From Scilla litardierei (Eukaryota; Streptophyta; Magnoliopsida; Asparagales; Asparagaceae): a stretch of 64,000 nucleotides of DNA. Positions 22,043 to 33,687 of this stretch are shown here, piece after piece (the first letter of the stretch is position 1; every line of letters begins with the position of its first letter). The stretch covers positions 281,225,043-281,289,042 of the forward strand of contig CM061142.1 in NCBI GenBank assembly GCA_030789695.1. The letters are read 5' to 3'. Both the position numbers and the translations under genes were made by a program. Under the pieces are notes generated by a model. That model saw only the letters and a list, made by a program, of their open reading frames with translations. It had not been told where the DNA came from and searched no databases.

Positions 22043-23560
22043 CTATATTATAAAAGAGGGATGTTATCAAGAGAAATTGGATAAGAGATATTGGACAAGA
22101 GAAATTGGATAAGAGATATCTATATTATAAGAGAGGGATGTTATCAAGAGAAATTGGATAAGAGATATCTATATTATAAAAGAGGGATGTTATCAAGAGA
22201 AATTGGATAAGAGATATTGGACATGAGAAATTGGATATGAGATATATATATTATAAAAGAGGGATGTTATCAAGAGAAATTGGATAAGAGATATTGGACA
22301 AGAGAAATTGGATAAGAGATATCGATATTATAAGAAAGAGATGTTATCAAGAGAAATTGGATAAGAGATATCTATATTATAATAGAGGGATGTTATCAAG
22401 AGAAATTGGATAAGAGATATTGGACATGAGAAATTGGATAAGAGATATCTATATTATAAAAGAGGGATGTTATCAAGAGAAATTGGAGAAGAGATATTGG
22501 ACAAGAGAAATTGGATAAGAGATATCTATATTATAAGAGAGGGATGTTATCAAGAGAAATTGGATAAGAGATATTGGAAAAGAGAAATTGGATAAGAGAT
22601 ATCTATAATATAAAAGAGGGTTGTTATCAAGAGAAATTTGATAAGAGATATTGGACAAGAGAAATTGGATAAGAGATATCTATATTATAAGAGAGGGTTG
22701 TTATCAAGAGAAATTGGATAAGAGATATTGGATATGAGAAATTAGATAAGAGATATCTATGTTATAAGAGAGGGATGTTATCAAGAGAAATTGGATAAGA
22801 GATATCTATATTATAAAAGAGGGATGTTATCAAGAGAAATTGGATAAGCGATTTTGGAAAAGAGAAATTGGATAAGAGATATCTATATTATAAAATAGGG
22901 ATGTTATCAAGAGAAATTGGATAAGAGATATTGGAAAAGAGAAATTGGATAAGAGATATCTATATTATAAAAGAGGGATGTTATCAAGAGATATTGGAAA
23001 AGAGAAATTGGATAAGAGATATCTATATTATAAAAGAGGGATGTTATCAAGAGAAATTGGATAAGAGATATTGTACAAGAGAAATTGGATAAGAGATATC
23101 TATATTATAAGAGAGGGATGTTATCAATAGAGATTGGATAAAAGATATCTATATTATAAAAGAGGGATGTTATCAAGAGAAATTGGATAAGAGATATTGG
23201 ACATGAGAAATTGGATAAGAGATATCTATATTATAAAAGAGGGATGTTATCAAGAGAAATTGGATTAGAGATATTGGACAAGATAAATTGGATAAGAGAT
23301 ATTTATATTATAAAAGAGGGATGTTATCAAGAAAAATTGAATAAGAGATATTGGACAATAGAAATTGGATAATAGTGATGTTATCTTGAGAAATTGGATA
23401 AGAGATATCTATATTACAAACGAGAGATGTTATCAAGAGAAATTGGATAAGAGATATTGGACCAGAGAAATTGGATAAGGGATATCTATTATATAAAAGA
23501 CGGATGTTATCAGGAGAAATTGTTAAGAGAATTTGGACATGAGAAATTGGATAAGAGAAT
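22042..23560 (+). repeat. Tandem array built from the Helitron 5' terminus
   Basis: About twenty units each begin TCTATATTATAA(A/G)AGAGGG and continue ATGTTATCAAGAGAAATTGG. Unit length alternates between roughly 49 bp and 77-79 bp, the longer form having an extra 28-bp TTGGACAAGAGAAATTGG-type segment. Examples of unit starts are 22042, 22119 and 22168. The array has no spacers of unrelated sequence, so it is not a CRISPR. Confidence 0.9.
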
Positions 23561-23957
23561 TTGGATATCTATTATATAAAACAGGGAAATTGAATAAGAG
23601 AAAATATAAGAGATGAGATTTTGAGGGATAAAAGAGGAGGTGGGGAATTTTACGCATACAACCCCGGTTTTTGTATTTTTGCCTATGGACCCTCCCCACA
23701 CACACACCCACACTTTTTATTCTCACCGCTTCCGGCCATTTTTTTTCCTGTTCTATGAAGATTTTGAATCTTATCCTACTAGGACAAAGCTTTGTCCTAC
23801 GTGGCAAGTTTGTCCTTGGTGGTAATGACAATTTTGGGGGGACTTAAATTTTGGGGAAAAACTTAAATTTGGGGGGAAACTTGAAATTTTGTGGGAAAAC
23901 ATGAAATTTGGGGGAACTTGAAATTTGTGGGGGAGAGAAATTCAGCCATTAAATAAA

Positions 23958-23976
23958 CCGTGCCCTATGGGCACGG
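23958..23976 (+). terminator. Helitron 3' hairpin
   Basis: Perfect 8-bp GC-rich inverted repeat with a TAT loop, 7 nt upstream of the terminal CTAG. In Helitrons such a hairpin marks the end of rolling-circle transfer. Confidence 0.88.
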
Positions 23977-23987
23977 GTAATGACTAG

Positions 23988-23988
23988 T

Positions 23989-24062
<74 letters not shown>
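23988..24062. repeat. (TA)n tract between Helitron and fold-back element
   Basis: Nearly pure TA repeat with one AAT interruption near each end. The tract resumes on the far side of the fold-back element at 24231-24254. Confidence 0.9.
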
Positions 24063-24230
24063 GGGATTAATGGGTATCATACGCCATATGAGAGTCTCTC
24101 TCATACGCCCTCTCACATAAAGCATCCAAGTACAACCAAGTACAAGCCCATGTGGGCTTGTACTTGGGTGCTTTATGTGAGAGTGCGTATGAGAGAGTCT
24201 CTCATATGGCGTATGATAGCCATTATTCTC
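24063..24230. mobile_element. Fold-back MITE-like element in a TA microsatellite
   Basis: Almost the whole 168 bp is one inverted repeat. The left arm TATCATACGCCATATGAGAG (from about 24075) is matched in inverse at about 24197-24216, and the arms continue through CTCACATAAAGCA. The centre is a perfect palindrome with 15-bp arms (CCAAGTACAAGCCCA and its complement, about 24137-24168). There is no coding capacity. TA repeats flank both sides, so a TA target duplication is likely but not distinguishable. Rice Micron elements are a known case of MITEs in (TA)n. Confidence 0.82.
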
Positions 24231-26544
24231 ATAATATATATATATATATATATAACAAAATAGGTATAAGCATTAAATAGAACTCACATACTAACCTACT
24301 CATTCTGCCAACTTCATCTTCTTCTTAACTCTGCTCTTTCTTTCTTTTTGCAGATGAGGGGAAATCGAACGGCTTAGGGCGGTGGCTGGAGAAGGTGCGG
24401 CAGCAGGTCAGGGCGGCTATCAGGGCGGTGCGACAGACTTGGTTGAGGGAAAGGCACAACAGTGATTAAGACGGAGCGGGGCTTGCAGGGAGAAGAGTAG
24501 ATTTGAGGGGTTTTGGTTGCGGGGTTCTCTCGAAGCGGGCCCGCGGTAAGGGAGGTCATCGATGGGTTAATCAAAAGCGGACGGCGTGGTTCGAAAGGAA
24601 GAGCGATGGGTGAGGGGCAGGGCTCCGGCGCCTGGGCTCTCGGAGGAAGGGACTTGCGGCGATCTGAGAAAAGGAGGTGAGCGGGGAGATCTGGCGAGAG
24701 GGAGAAGATGGCTAGGCATGCGTCGAGGTCGAAGGGCGAATTCGTGGTGGCCAGAGTTGAGGAGAAAGAGAGGGGATGGGTTGAGGCGGGAGGAGGTGTA
24801 TGGGGCACGGGTTTGCTTGGGTTTTTGTAGCGTCGGTAATGTCGACGGGAGGTAGGCACTGATGACAGGATGAGGTGGGGTGTTGTGTTATGAGGATGGT
24901 GGTCATGGCGATGACGGACGGCGAGTTACGGCGTTGAGCGGCGAGGTGATGGGTTCGGCAGCCGGTGAGATGAGAAGGGGGCTTGGCCATGTTTTGCTGG
25001 GCTCCAAAACAGAGGAGGAGAGATGGAGATCAGACTCGAGGGGAATTCACTGTGGGGGTTTCCGGCGGGTTTGCGACGGCAGCATTGGGAGTCGAGGCAG
25101 AGGTGGTCTACGGGAAGCGAGAGGGGGTGGCGATGATGTGTGTCTGTCGGTGGGCTTATGGCATCGCCACGGAAGGAGGTGAAATAGGGGGGATAGAGAC
25201 GATAGGCCTAGTCGACGAGGTCTCTGGTGTCCGGGCGTCGATCTGCAGAAGGGGACGGTGGTGCAACGCTGTTAGAGGGTGACTGGAGAGTGGTCGTTGC
25301 CGGCGAGGTGGCCAGTGAGTGCAGATGCGGGCTGGGGATCAGTGGCATGGCCTGGGGCGCTGTAGAAGGGGACGCTGGGCGGCGAGTTGGAAAGGATGGG
25401 TTCTCTCTGTTGTTCCCTGTGAGTTTTGTAGAGGGGAACTTGGGTACATGATCGGTGAATGTGAGGATGTGTTGGGAAGTGGATCAAAGTATGGGGATGA
25501 GCATGTGGGGTAGTTGTGAAGGTATCCTACATGAAGTTGTAGAGAGAGAGAGAGATCATGTGCGTGAATTTTGGGATGTGGAGGTGTTCGTTCAGATTTG
25601 TAGAGGAGAGAGTGGTGTGCAGTTACGAGATGATGGGGTGTTGTTGAGATCTTCCGCAGTGCAACGTAGAGGGAAAAATTAGCTAAGATATATGGCTAAT
25701 TAATATCTATTATAAATCTCTTAAGATTTTGGTGAAATATAATTTGTTAGGATCTGGAAAAATCAATTGAGTTAGGTATTAGGATTTGATAAATTGTTGA
25801 GTTAAGATTAGATTAGAAAGATTTGATATATATATTTGATTAGGAAGATCGATTCAGCTATGATAATTTGATATTCAGATTCATCAAGATTCAGTAGGTT
25901 GCGATATATAATGGATTAAGATTTGGATTAGGAGATCAATATCGTTAAGATGTTTAGACTTGGTTATGGAACCGATTTTGGTTAATATTTGTGTGTTTGG
26001 TTGTGTGATATGTTAAGATTTGGTGCGTGTATGTTGAGGTATGATACGGGATTAGTTAGGATTCAGGTTTATCAATGGTGGATTAAATTAAGATATTAGA
26101 AGTTGGTTAAGATCTTATTGATTTGTTTAAGATATGATTTAAATCCGATTTCTAAATCTAACTAAGTATGATATTTGATTATGACGAATCTATTTGATCA
26201 AGATATTTAAAGAATCAATCTGGTTAACATATTTATTTTCGGAGAAATAGTTTTGGTTAAGATTAGATTTATTGGATTCGGATTAGATAATTTATTCGGT
26301 TAAGATGTTTTGATTTCGAAGGATCGATTGGGGTTAAGATGTGATTTGATTAATATGATTTCGCCCCTGCAACTAACATCAACCACAAGTTAAAGAAGAT
26401 GATATTGCGATCGTCAAATCGCTAGCTCGAGCTATGAAAATAATAATAATACTACTACATAAAATCATTTGGTAAATTCTCTAATGAATCACTATACGAA
26501 TTAAATACGCACGAAATGCATATATTCAAAAACAGGCCATTACA

Positions 26545-27045
26545 TCCTACCCACCTTATAAGAATTCCGTCCTCGGAATTTAATAAAGCTAACGGAAGGT
26601 GTACTGACTGATAGAATCAAATTAGTGTTAAGGTTGGCAATGATGTGGATGATTCAAATGGATAACATGAAGCAGAAAGGTGATGACATTGATGTCACGA
26701 TGTAAATCAAGTGAATCAATAATAAGGAAAAGGATGTGATCACGAAAATGTAAGGATGACCAGGGAATGATATTGTGGGTCTACGACGAGGTAAATAGGG
26801 CAGTGAATCAACAATGCTGGAATTTATGGTCATCGACCTAAGATTATAATGTCGAAGATAGTTCAAAATCGAGGGTGGCTTACTGGCCAACTAATGTTTT
26901 AGAGACTCCAAGACCATGATTATCTAAGGAACAAGGCTGGGATAGAATTCAAGGAAGGTGATCTTGAGGATCAAGATTGTAATCTTATCTATATCGTTTA
27001 AGAGTATTTTGCATAGCATGACCTGTATTGGCCACCGCTAAAACC
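26545..27045 (-). other. T1 interior, 501 bp, non-coding
   Basis: This is all that lies between the two T1 LTRs. On the minus strand it ends with AATTCCGAGGACGGAATT and a purine tract (AAGGTGGGTAGGA) directly before the left LTR, which fixes the orientation. The other end should hold the primer-binding site, but I cannot assign a tRNA to it. No coding region is seen. Confidence 0.85.
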
Positions 27046-27624
27046 TGTCACGCCCCGCTTCCCATTATACTTGGGAGCGAGAAAGTGAACGGGTCCGCAT
27101 GTGCTTAAAGCAAGAAGGATGTACTTTTTTCTTTTCTTCCTCCTTGGTTTAAGCACAATAAGCATCTGTGATAACACTTGCTGGTTCTTGCATGCAACTC
27201 AAACAACACAGATAATTTATTTAATTACAACCGCAAGTCTCAGAATAGTTACAATAATGTATGAATTGAAAAGAGGAGGGTCTAACACCCATACAAATTT
27301 TGGAAGAAACAACAAGTACAAAGATGCTGTGAAGGCACATTGCTCCTCAGCGAAGGAACTTAGCGGCAAGGCACTCCTGGTCAACTTGCTTAGTATCTAG
27401 GCTCGCTCCTCTGCAAACCTGTCTAATACCTGAAGTATATTTCACAAGACAAGAAATATACGTTAGCGAGGGTCGCTCGGCAAGATTTAGAAAGTTAAGA
27501 TAATTGGCCATTGGCAAGGTTTTCAAAAACAAATCATGGCAATATGAATGACAGAAAAGAATTTGCATAGTTAATCATCTCAGCGTAAGAAATGTATGGG
27601 CACGTCAAGCATAGTGCACAAGCA

Positions 27625-27724
27625 GTGGCATGGCAAGTGTAGTGTGTACAGCAAATAGCGTGGCAAGTGTAATGTGTACAGCAGATAGCATGGCAAGTGT
27701 TGTGTGTACAGCAGATAGCATGGC
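27625..27724. repeat. 30-bp minisatellite, right T1 LTR copy
   Basis: Counterpart of the array at 15001-15100, with the same unit and about the same copy number. Confidence 0.85.
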
Positions 27725-30679
27725 AATTTCGAAGTAATGTAAAGTATTTCTGGACAGACATGCAGTTTTAAGGGATTTAAGGTAGACAGACAGTTTTAAT
27801 GAATTCAAAGCAGTTAGACAGTTTTAACGTGCCAATGAAGTTGCAATAATTATTTCTAGTTTAATGCAATGTTTTCTAGCATGCTTAGGGTTCTCGCCTT
27901 TAGCTCGTGATGAGTGAGTTCTTCTTCACACGTGGGCTTACCGTGATTGGTGCTCACCCACTGCATGGGTGGTGCCCTTGAAGACAGTACCCTTTCATAC
28001 GCCTAGTGGGTGCTCAACCCAAACCCCACCCCAGATGTGTGCTGGAACACGAGCCAGCCTAGTCGACTCACGACATCACGAAGTCACGATTTCGCCTCGG
28101 CGCACGAGTTGACAATTTCATGATTTCAAGTATTCCATTTCGTCAATATGTTCCATCAATATGCTTTCCATCAATAACCATTCAATCAAGAGTGTACAAA
28201 CATGATGTGCAACATGAAAAACTAGCAATTCTTGATCTAGCATTTAAATGTAACGATATTTAAAACTGTAAATGTACACGTGCCTGTTACCAGTGATATG
28301 GTGTCCAGATGATCGCAACAAAGACACGTTATATCTGCGACGTTGGGTTCATAACATTGAGTTAGAAGTTATTAACTCATTTAGATATATTATTAGGTCT
28401 AACTTGTTAATATGGTGTTCTCAGAAGTACTATTATTTATATCAAAACACTGTTTCCATACTGTTAAGAAGGAGTGATAAATGAAGGTACTCTTTATAAA
28501 GATAGAATCATTGTTCATCCCTAAGGTTACTGTTGCATTTGCATAACTATATGGGTCCCAAGGTATATAGATATATAGTTACACATATAACCCAAAATAA
28601 GGCACATGCTAAAACTGTACTATCATATACTAACTAGTAACTTTATTAACACATATCTACATCACCCATTCTTATTATATAGCCAATGGCACAGAACCAA
28701 TTCTTGAAATTATTAACACCACTAACAAATAAGGTAATATACCTGACTTACATCAATATCCGTATCATAAACTAAATAACATGTATTCACCCAACATCTA
28801 TATTACTTAATTCATGTAACATTTGTATCTATATATTATTATATATAACAAAATAGGTATAAGCATTAAATAGAACTCACCTATAACCTACTCATTCTGC
28901 CAACTTCATCTTCTTCTTAACTTTGCCCTTTCTTTCTTTTGCAGATGAGGGGAGATCGAACGGCTCAGGGCTGTGGCTGGAGAAGGTGCGATAGCAGGTC
29001 AGGGCGGCTATGCGGATGGTGCGACAGACTTGGTCGAGGGAAAGGCACGGCAGTGATTTGGACGGAGCGAGGCTTGCAGGGAGAAGAGTAGATCTGAGGG
29101 GGTTTGGTTGCGGGGTTCTCTCGGAGCGGGGTCGCGGCAAGGGTGGTCGCCGATGGGCTACTCAAAGGCGGACGGCGTGGTTCGAAAGGAGGAGCAATGG
29201 GTGAGGGGCAGGGCTCCGGCGCCTGGGCTCTCGAAGGAAGGGGCTTGCAGTGATCTGAGAAAAGGAGGTGAGCGGGGAGACCCGGTGAGACGGAGAAGAT
29301 GGCTGGGCTTGCGTGGAGGTCGAAGGGCAAATTCGTGGTGGCCGGAGTTGAGGAGAAAGAGAGGGGATGGGTTGAGGCGGGAGGAGGCGTATGGGGCACG
29401 AGTTTGCCTGGGTTTGTGCAGCATCAGTAATGTCGACGGGAGGTGGGCGCTGATGACAGGAAGAGGCGAAGTGTTGTGTTATGAGGAGGGTGGTCGCGGC
29501 GATGACGGATGACGAGTGACGGTGATGAGCAGCGAGGTGATTGGTTTGGTGGCCAGTGGGATGAGAGGGGGGCTTGGACATGTTTTGTTGGGGAATTCAC
29601 CGTGGGGTTTTCCGACGGGTTTGTGGCGGTGACATTGGGAGTCGAGGCTGGGGTGGTCTGCAGAAAGCGAGAGGGGTGGTGATGATGTGTGTCTGTCGGT
29701 GGGCTTTCAGCGTCGCCACGGAAGGAGGTGAAGCAGGGGAGATGGAGACGGTAGGCTTGGTCGACGAGGTCTCTGGTGGTAGGGCGTCGATCTGCAGAAG
29801 GGGACGGTGGTGCAACGCTCTTAGAGGGTAACTGGAGAGTGGTCGTTGCCAGCGAGGTGGCCGGTGAGTGCAGATGCAGGCTGGGGATCGGCGGCGTGGC
29901 CTGGTGTAACGACCTGAATTTTTCCAAAACATTTAAGCTAAATATTTGAAGTAATTTCATTTTTAATTGTGTTTTGTAATGGTTGATCAGGAGTTTTAAA
30001 CGGATTTCAAAAAAATTCTTATAAAAATATTTTGAAATACTAGACTTATTATAAAGTATTTCAGCAATTTCCGATTTCCTCAAATACCCAAAACATTTCT
30101 GTTAAAATTCACCTTCCAAAATTACCGTTTTGATTCGACGAATTTATTTTCTATACAAAGGTCTTCAAAACTTTTTCAAACTTCTGCAGTAGCATTCTAT
30201 GAACATTTAGGGCTCCTCACATTAATTTCGTAATTTTTGGATATCATTTCAGTATAGAACCCACAAACCCGCTTCCTAAATGTTTTGGCCAAAAACTAGT
30301 ATCCCCGTGGCCCAAACCCTGAAACGGACTTCGTATTCGCCATCCTCGCGACGATACGATCCCGTGGGTATGTTTTCGTAATTTTTTGGACACGTTTACT
30401 AGTAAGGGCAAAATCGTGATTTCGTTTTTTTTGTATTTTACTAATTACTTTCACTAATGGGGGTTTTACTTTTTACTAATTACTTTTAATCTATCCTAAT
30501 TACCTACCTCACCTAACCATACACGTTAGCAACCCATGTGTTTCAAGGGTTGGTAAAAATCCACACTTAATCTTGCCACCATTAATACATATACCTAATT
30601 GTATTAATTCGTTTGACTAATGTGGTTTTTTTTATTATTAAATAACTCTTATTTAATCTTCCCCCCTAGTTCTTTCTCT

Positions 30680-31570
30680 CTCCCAGTATGCACATTCTCA
30701 TCTCTCTCCCTCAGCCCGCTCTCTCTCTCTCTCCCCCCAAGGCCGTGCAAATAACCCCTCTCCTCTCTCGCACTCGACCCTCGCACCCAAGCTCCGCCTG
30801 AGCTCTGACAGCAGCGACAACCCCGATAGCCACTAGCTACTCCGCCCTCCTCTGGAACCGCCTCTTCGCTCGCCGCAGATGCCGCCCCGACCACTGAGAA
30901 GCCCCCGCTCCGAACTGCCACCCTCCGATGGCCTCCGCCACCGCCCGCCCTTCTCGTTCAGCCACCACAGCCGCTCGTCGCTCCGCCCCACTGCAGTCAC
31001 CGCCGCCCGTAGCTCCTCCGCTGCCCACGCCTCCGAGACCCCACCCCGCTCCCGACTGCTCCATCGCCCGCCACGGAGCCCCTCCGACGAGCTCGCCTGC
31101 CGTCGAACCGCCCGAGCGTCGCCTCGTCGAGACCGCTCCGAAGACCCCTCCGCCCACCTCCGTCGAGGCTGTCGCCACCTGCCTGCAGCTGCCTTTGCGA
31201 GCTCCGGACACCGCCATGACGGTGAGCTCACCTCCGAGCGCCCCTCCACGCATCCGCCTCCCCTCTCGAATGCCTCCCCGTCGTGAACACCACCGTCAGC
31301 AGCAGCACCTTCGACCTCTCCCCTCGAACTCAGGTGTTCCTCTCCGATGAACTCGTTACGGCTCTCCGATCGACCCTTCACCAAGACCCGACCACCGCCG
31401 AGCCTCGAAGGCCGCTCCCCCGCCTTCTCTCCCGAGAGCACTGCCGCGCTGCCGCCGCCTGCGCCGCCTCGCCGTGGCCGAAGTCACCCCGAACCGCCGC
31501 CTGTTCCTCGTCGCCGTCCACCGCCCGGAGCTCCGCCGACGAGGCCCCGCAACCGACGCCCTTGACAGCA
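30680..31570. other. CpG-rich block in the T2 5' LTR
   Basis: A sharp GC-rich island lies in an AT-rich LTR, preceded by CT-rich sequence (30660-30740). Several frames on both strands stay open for 100-200 codons with Pro/Ser/Arg- or Gly/Arg-rich products. Because so many frames are open at once, this reflects base composition and is not good evidence of a protein. The island recurs at about 36670-37560. It might be the promoter/leader of the LTR or captured gene sequence. Confidence 0.6.
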
Positions 31571-32210
31571 CACATGAACGGGGTAATAACGATGGCACGA
31601 TCGTAATTTTTGGTTTATTTTGTTAATTATGAATTTTTAAATATTAATAATTGAGTATTATTGGTTATAAGCCCATAACTAATTATACAGGGGCCAGAAA
31701 AATGTGCGGATAGCTCCAGAAAATCAGAAATGACATTCTGGACCCAATGACGCTAGTTTCATCTCAATACGATGCTTAGTTTTTCTAGAATTAATTTTTA
31801 AGCCTAAATTTTAAATACGTTACTTTCTTTTAAAAATTCGTATCTTGATATTTTTACGTACACTACTAAGTGATAAAAATATATGTTAAAGAACTCTCTG
31901 AGACGGCCATTTTGACAGTTCATTTGCAACTTTCCGATACCGATTGCACCCAGAAGAAATGTTTGAATAAATACGTTAATAATTGAAAAATAGTTTTAAA
32001 ATTATTTTTGAGCTTTTAAAAATTATAAAAATTAACAGAGGCATCTGAAAAATATTTCCTCTTGCAGAAAAATTATTTTCATCATATCTAGGCTATAGAA
32101 AAATTTAGAACATTTTCCGACACCGTTTCAATCGATTATAAAATCAAACACGTTAAGTTAAATAGGTAGAAAATAGGTGTTCTGTAACCGATTGTTCTTG
32201 TGTTTTGCAG

Positions 32211-32285
32211 GTACAAATTCTTGTGCATCAACGTCCGTAGAAGCCCTAGAACCAGTTCCGGCTTGCTACGTCAGCCTCGCAATTG
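32211..32285 (+). other. Exon-like segment in the T2 LTR
   Basis: 75 nt lie between a pyrimidine-rich TGTTTTGCAG acceptor-like site (32201-32210) and a GTAAGT donor-like site (32286-32291). The copy in the 3' LTR (about 38198-38272) keeps both sites. The segment could be a small exon of the LTR transcript. There is no transcript evidence. Confidence 0.35.
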
Positions 32286-33687
32286 GTAAGTCACGATTAA
32301 TTCTAATGTTAGAAAATTAGATAAGTGTACCTGTATGAACTTAGGAACTTTGCCTATAGCCTCAGAACGACTACTTGACTTGAACCGAACTTGAGACCTG
32401 ATCTAATAGGAAAGTAATCAACTATAGATTACTTTGCCAACTTTCAACTTTGGTGGTTGTTAAACACAAACATCAACTTGGGTAAATTGTGTACTACCAA
32501 ACTACCACCCTTAAACCAACAGTTTTTGTATTCCATGTTTGTTGGACTTGTCTTTATCCTCAAATTTCTTAGCATCTGCTCTGCTTTACTTTCTGGTTTT
32601 AAAACCAGTAGTCCTGGTTAACTATCATCGTGAACAAGGAATTGATAACATCGTGAAACAATACTAGACACCCCGAAATGTTGTACTTGTCTTTATCCTC
32701 ACTTCGCTTGGCTAGCTTGCTTTGAAAAGAATGTCTGGCTTTCTGGTTTTCAATAAGAAAGTCAACCAGTTGACTTGGTTTGACTAGCAACATGTGGAAC
32801 AGCTTGTATCTTGTGGAATATCATGTGGAACATCTCGTGGAACATCATGAAAAGGAAATGTACATAGAACACTTGACACTTCACTGGGGTTTTGGGGTAA
32901 CTCATAGTTTGAGAGAGTGTGGGAGCTATGACCGGGGGTTCATCTACTTGCATGCCTGTGTCGGTAAAATTACAAGGTCTGCCTGCGTCGGCAAAACGGT
33001 TCCTGGCAATAGATGAACTTTATGGTTGCATATCATACTCTCCGACTTGAGTCACGTAGTGTAGTTACTTTTGCACAGTCACTTTTACTGTACGCACTAC
33101 AGTCACCTTTACTTTACGCAGTACATACACTTTACCTACTATACATGTGCAGTCACAGTACTTTACTTGTCGCACTTTTAGCTACAGCAGTAGTATGTTT
33201 CACTTGCCTAGCCTGCTTTACACTTACACCACCACAGTACAGTTGTTCTCTCCTTTTAGTACTATTTCCTTTTACTACTCAGCCGTGTACAGTTGTTGCT
33301 CAGTACTTTACTTTTCACTCCAGTTTATTTGTACTTAGTTACTTTTGTCATACTTGTGCACTGCTTCTTTTCTATAATTAAAATTGTTGTGACTTACCTA
33401 TGGTTCCATATCCGTGGCACCGCAGACGACGTACAGATGAAGATAGATGCTCCTGAGCTAATAGCGCCAAAGTTCAACTGCAGCTTACAGAGTTATTTTC
33501 AGTGTTGTGTACTTTATTCTTTCATGTATATTGTTGGGACATCTTGTACAGTACGGGTTGTAATAATTGGACACTATTTGGGTATTTTTGTACATCTCTG
33601 CATCGTGGCTATTTTGATTTCACTGGTAACCTGCAGGACCTGCGCAAATATCAAAAAGTAACGGGCCCCCGAGAGCGGGTCGTTACA

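Larger units (their letters stand above)
22042..23987 (+). mobile_element. Non-autonomous Helitron
   Basis: It starts TCTATATTATAAAAG after an A at 22041 and ends CTAG (23984-23987) before a T, as expected for insertion between A and T without target duplication. Near the 3' end is a perfect 8-bp stem with a 3-nt loop (CCGTGCCC, TAT, GGGCACGG; 23958-23976), 7 nt before CTAG, the classic Helitron terminator. There is no Rep-helicase ORF. Most of the interior (22042 to about 23560) is a tandem array of the 5' terminal sequence. The unique 3' part (about 23600-23987) has G-rich runs. Confidence 0.88.
14421..26544 (-). mobile_element. T1 left LTR (3' LTR on the minus strand), with insertions
   Basis: The plus-strand ends are TGTCACGCCCCGC at 14421 and GGCCATTACA at 26544. 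It aligns with the right LTR along its whole length apart from about 8 kb inserted in a TA tract between about 16189 and 24254. The parts 14421-16188 and 24255-26544 are LTR proper. About 24360-25680 is GC-rich and open in several frames; I take this as composition, not coding. 25680-26540 is AT-rich, with repeated TTAAGAT and GATTTG words. Confidence 0.9.
29905..33687 (+). mobile_element. T2 5' LTR
   Basis: 3783 bp, TGTAACGACC...GGTCGTTACA. The order is an AT-rich first 750 bp, a CT-rich tract then a very GC-rich block (about 30680-31570), an AT-rich middle, a 75-nt exon-like segment flanked by splice-like sites (32211-32285), and a TACTTTAC-rich segment (33060-33330). The same order occurs in the 3' LTR. 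Confidence 0.92.

Noticed and set aside
22042..23560. Regular repeats suggesting a CRISPR array
   Set aside because: There are no unique spacers; the whole unit is repeated, and the array lies in a plant Helitron.
24374..25682. GC-rich open frames in the T1 LTR as genes (also 28965-29831)
   Set aside because: They are present in both LTR copies, open in several frames at once, and give low-complexity products without known motifs.
30837..31606. Overlapping open frames of 100-200 codons on both strands in the T2 LTR (also 36865-37592)
   Set aside because: Many frames are open at once because the DNA is GC-rich and lacks stop triplets; products are low-complexity Pro/Ser/Arg or Gly/Arg; no domain is recognised.
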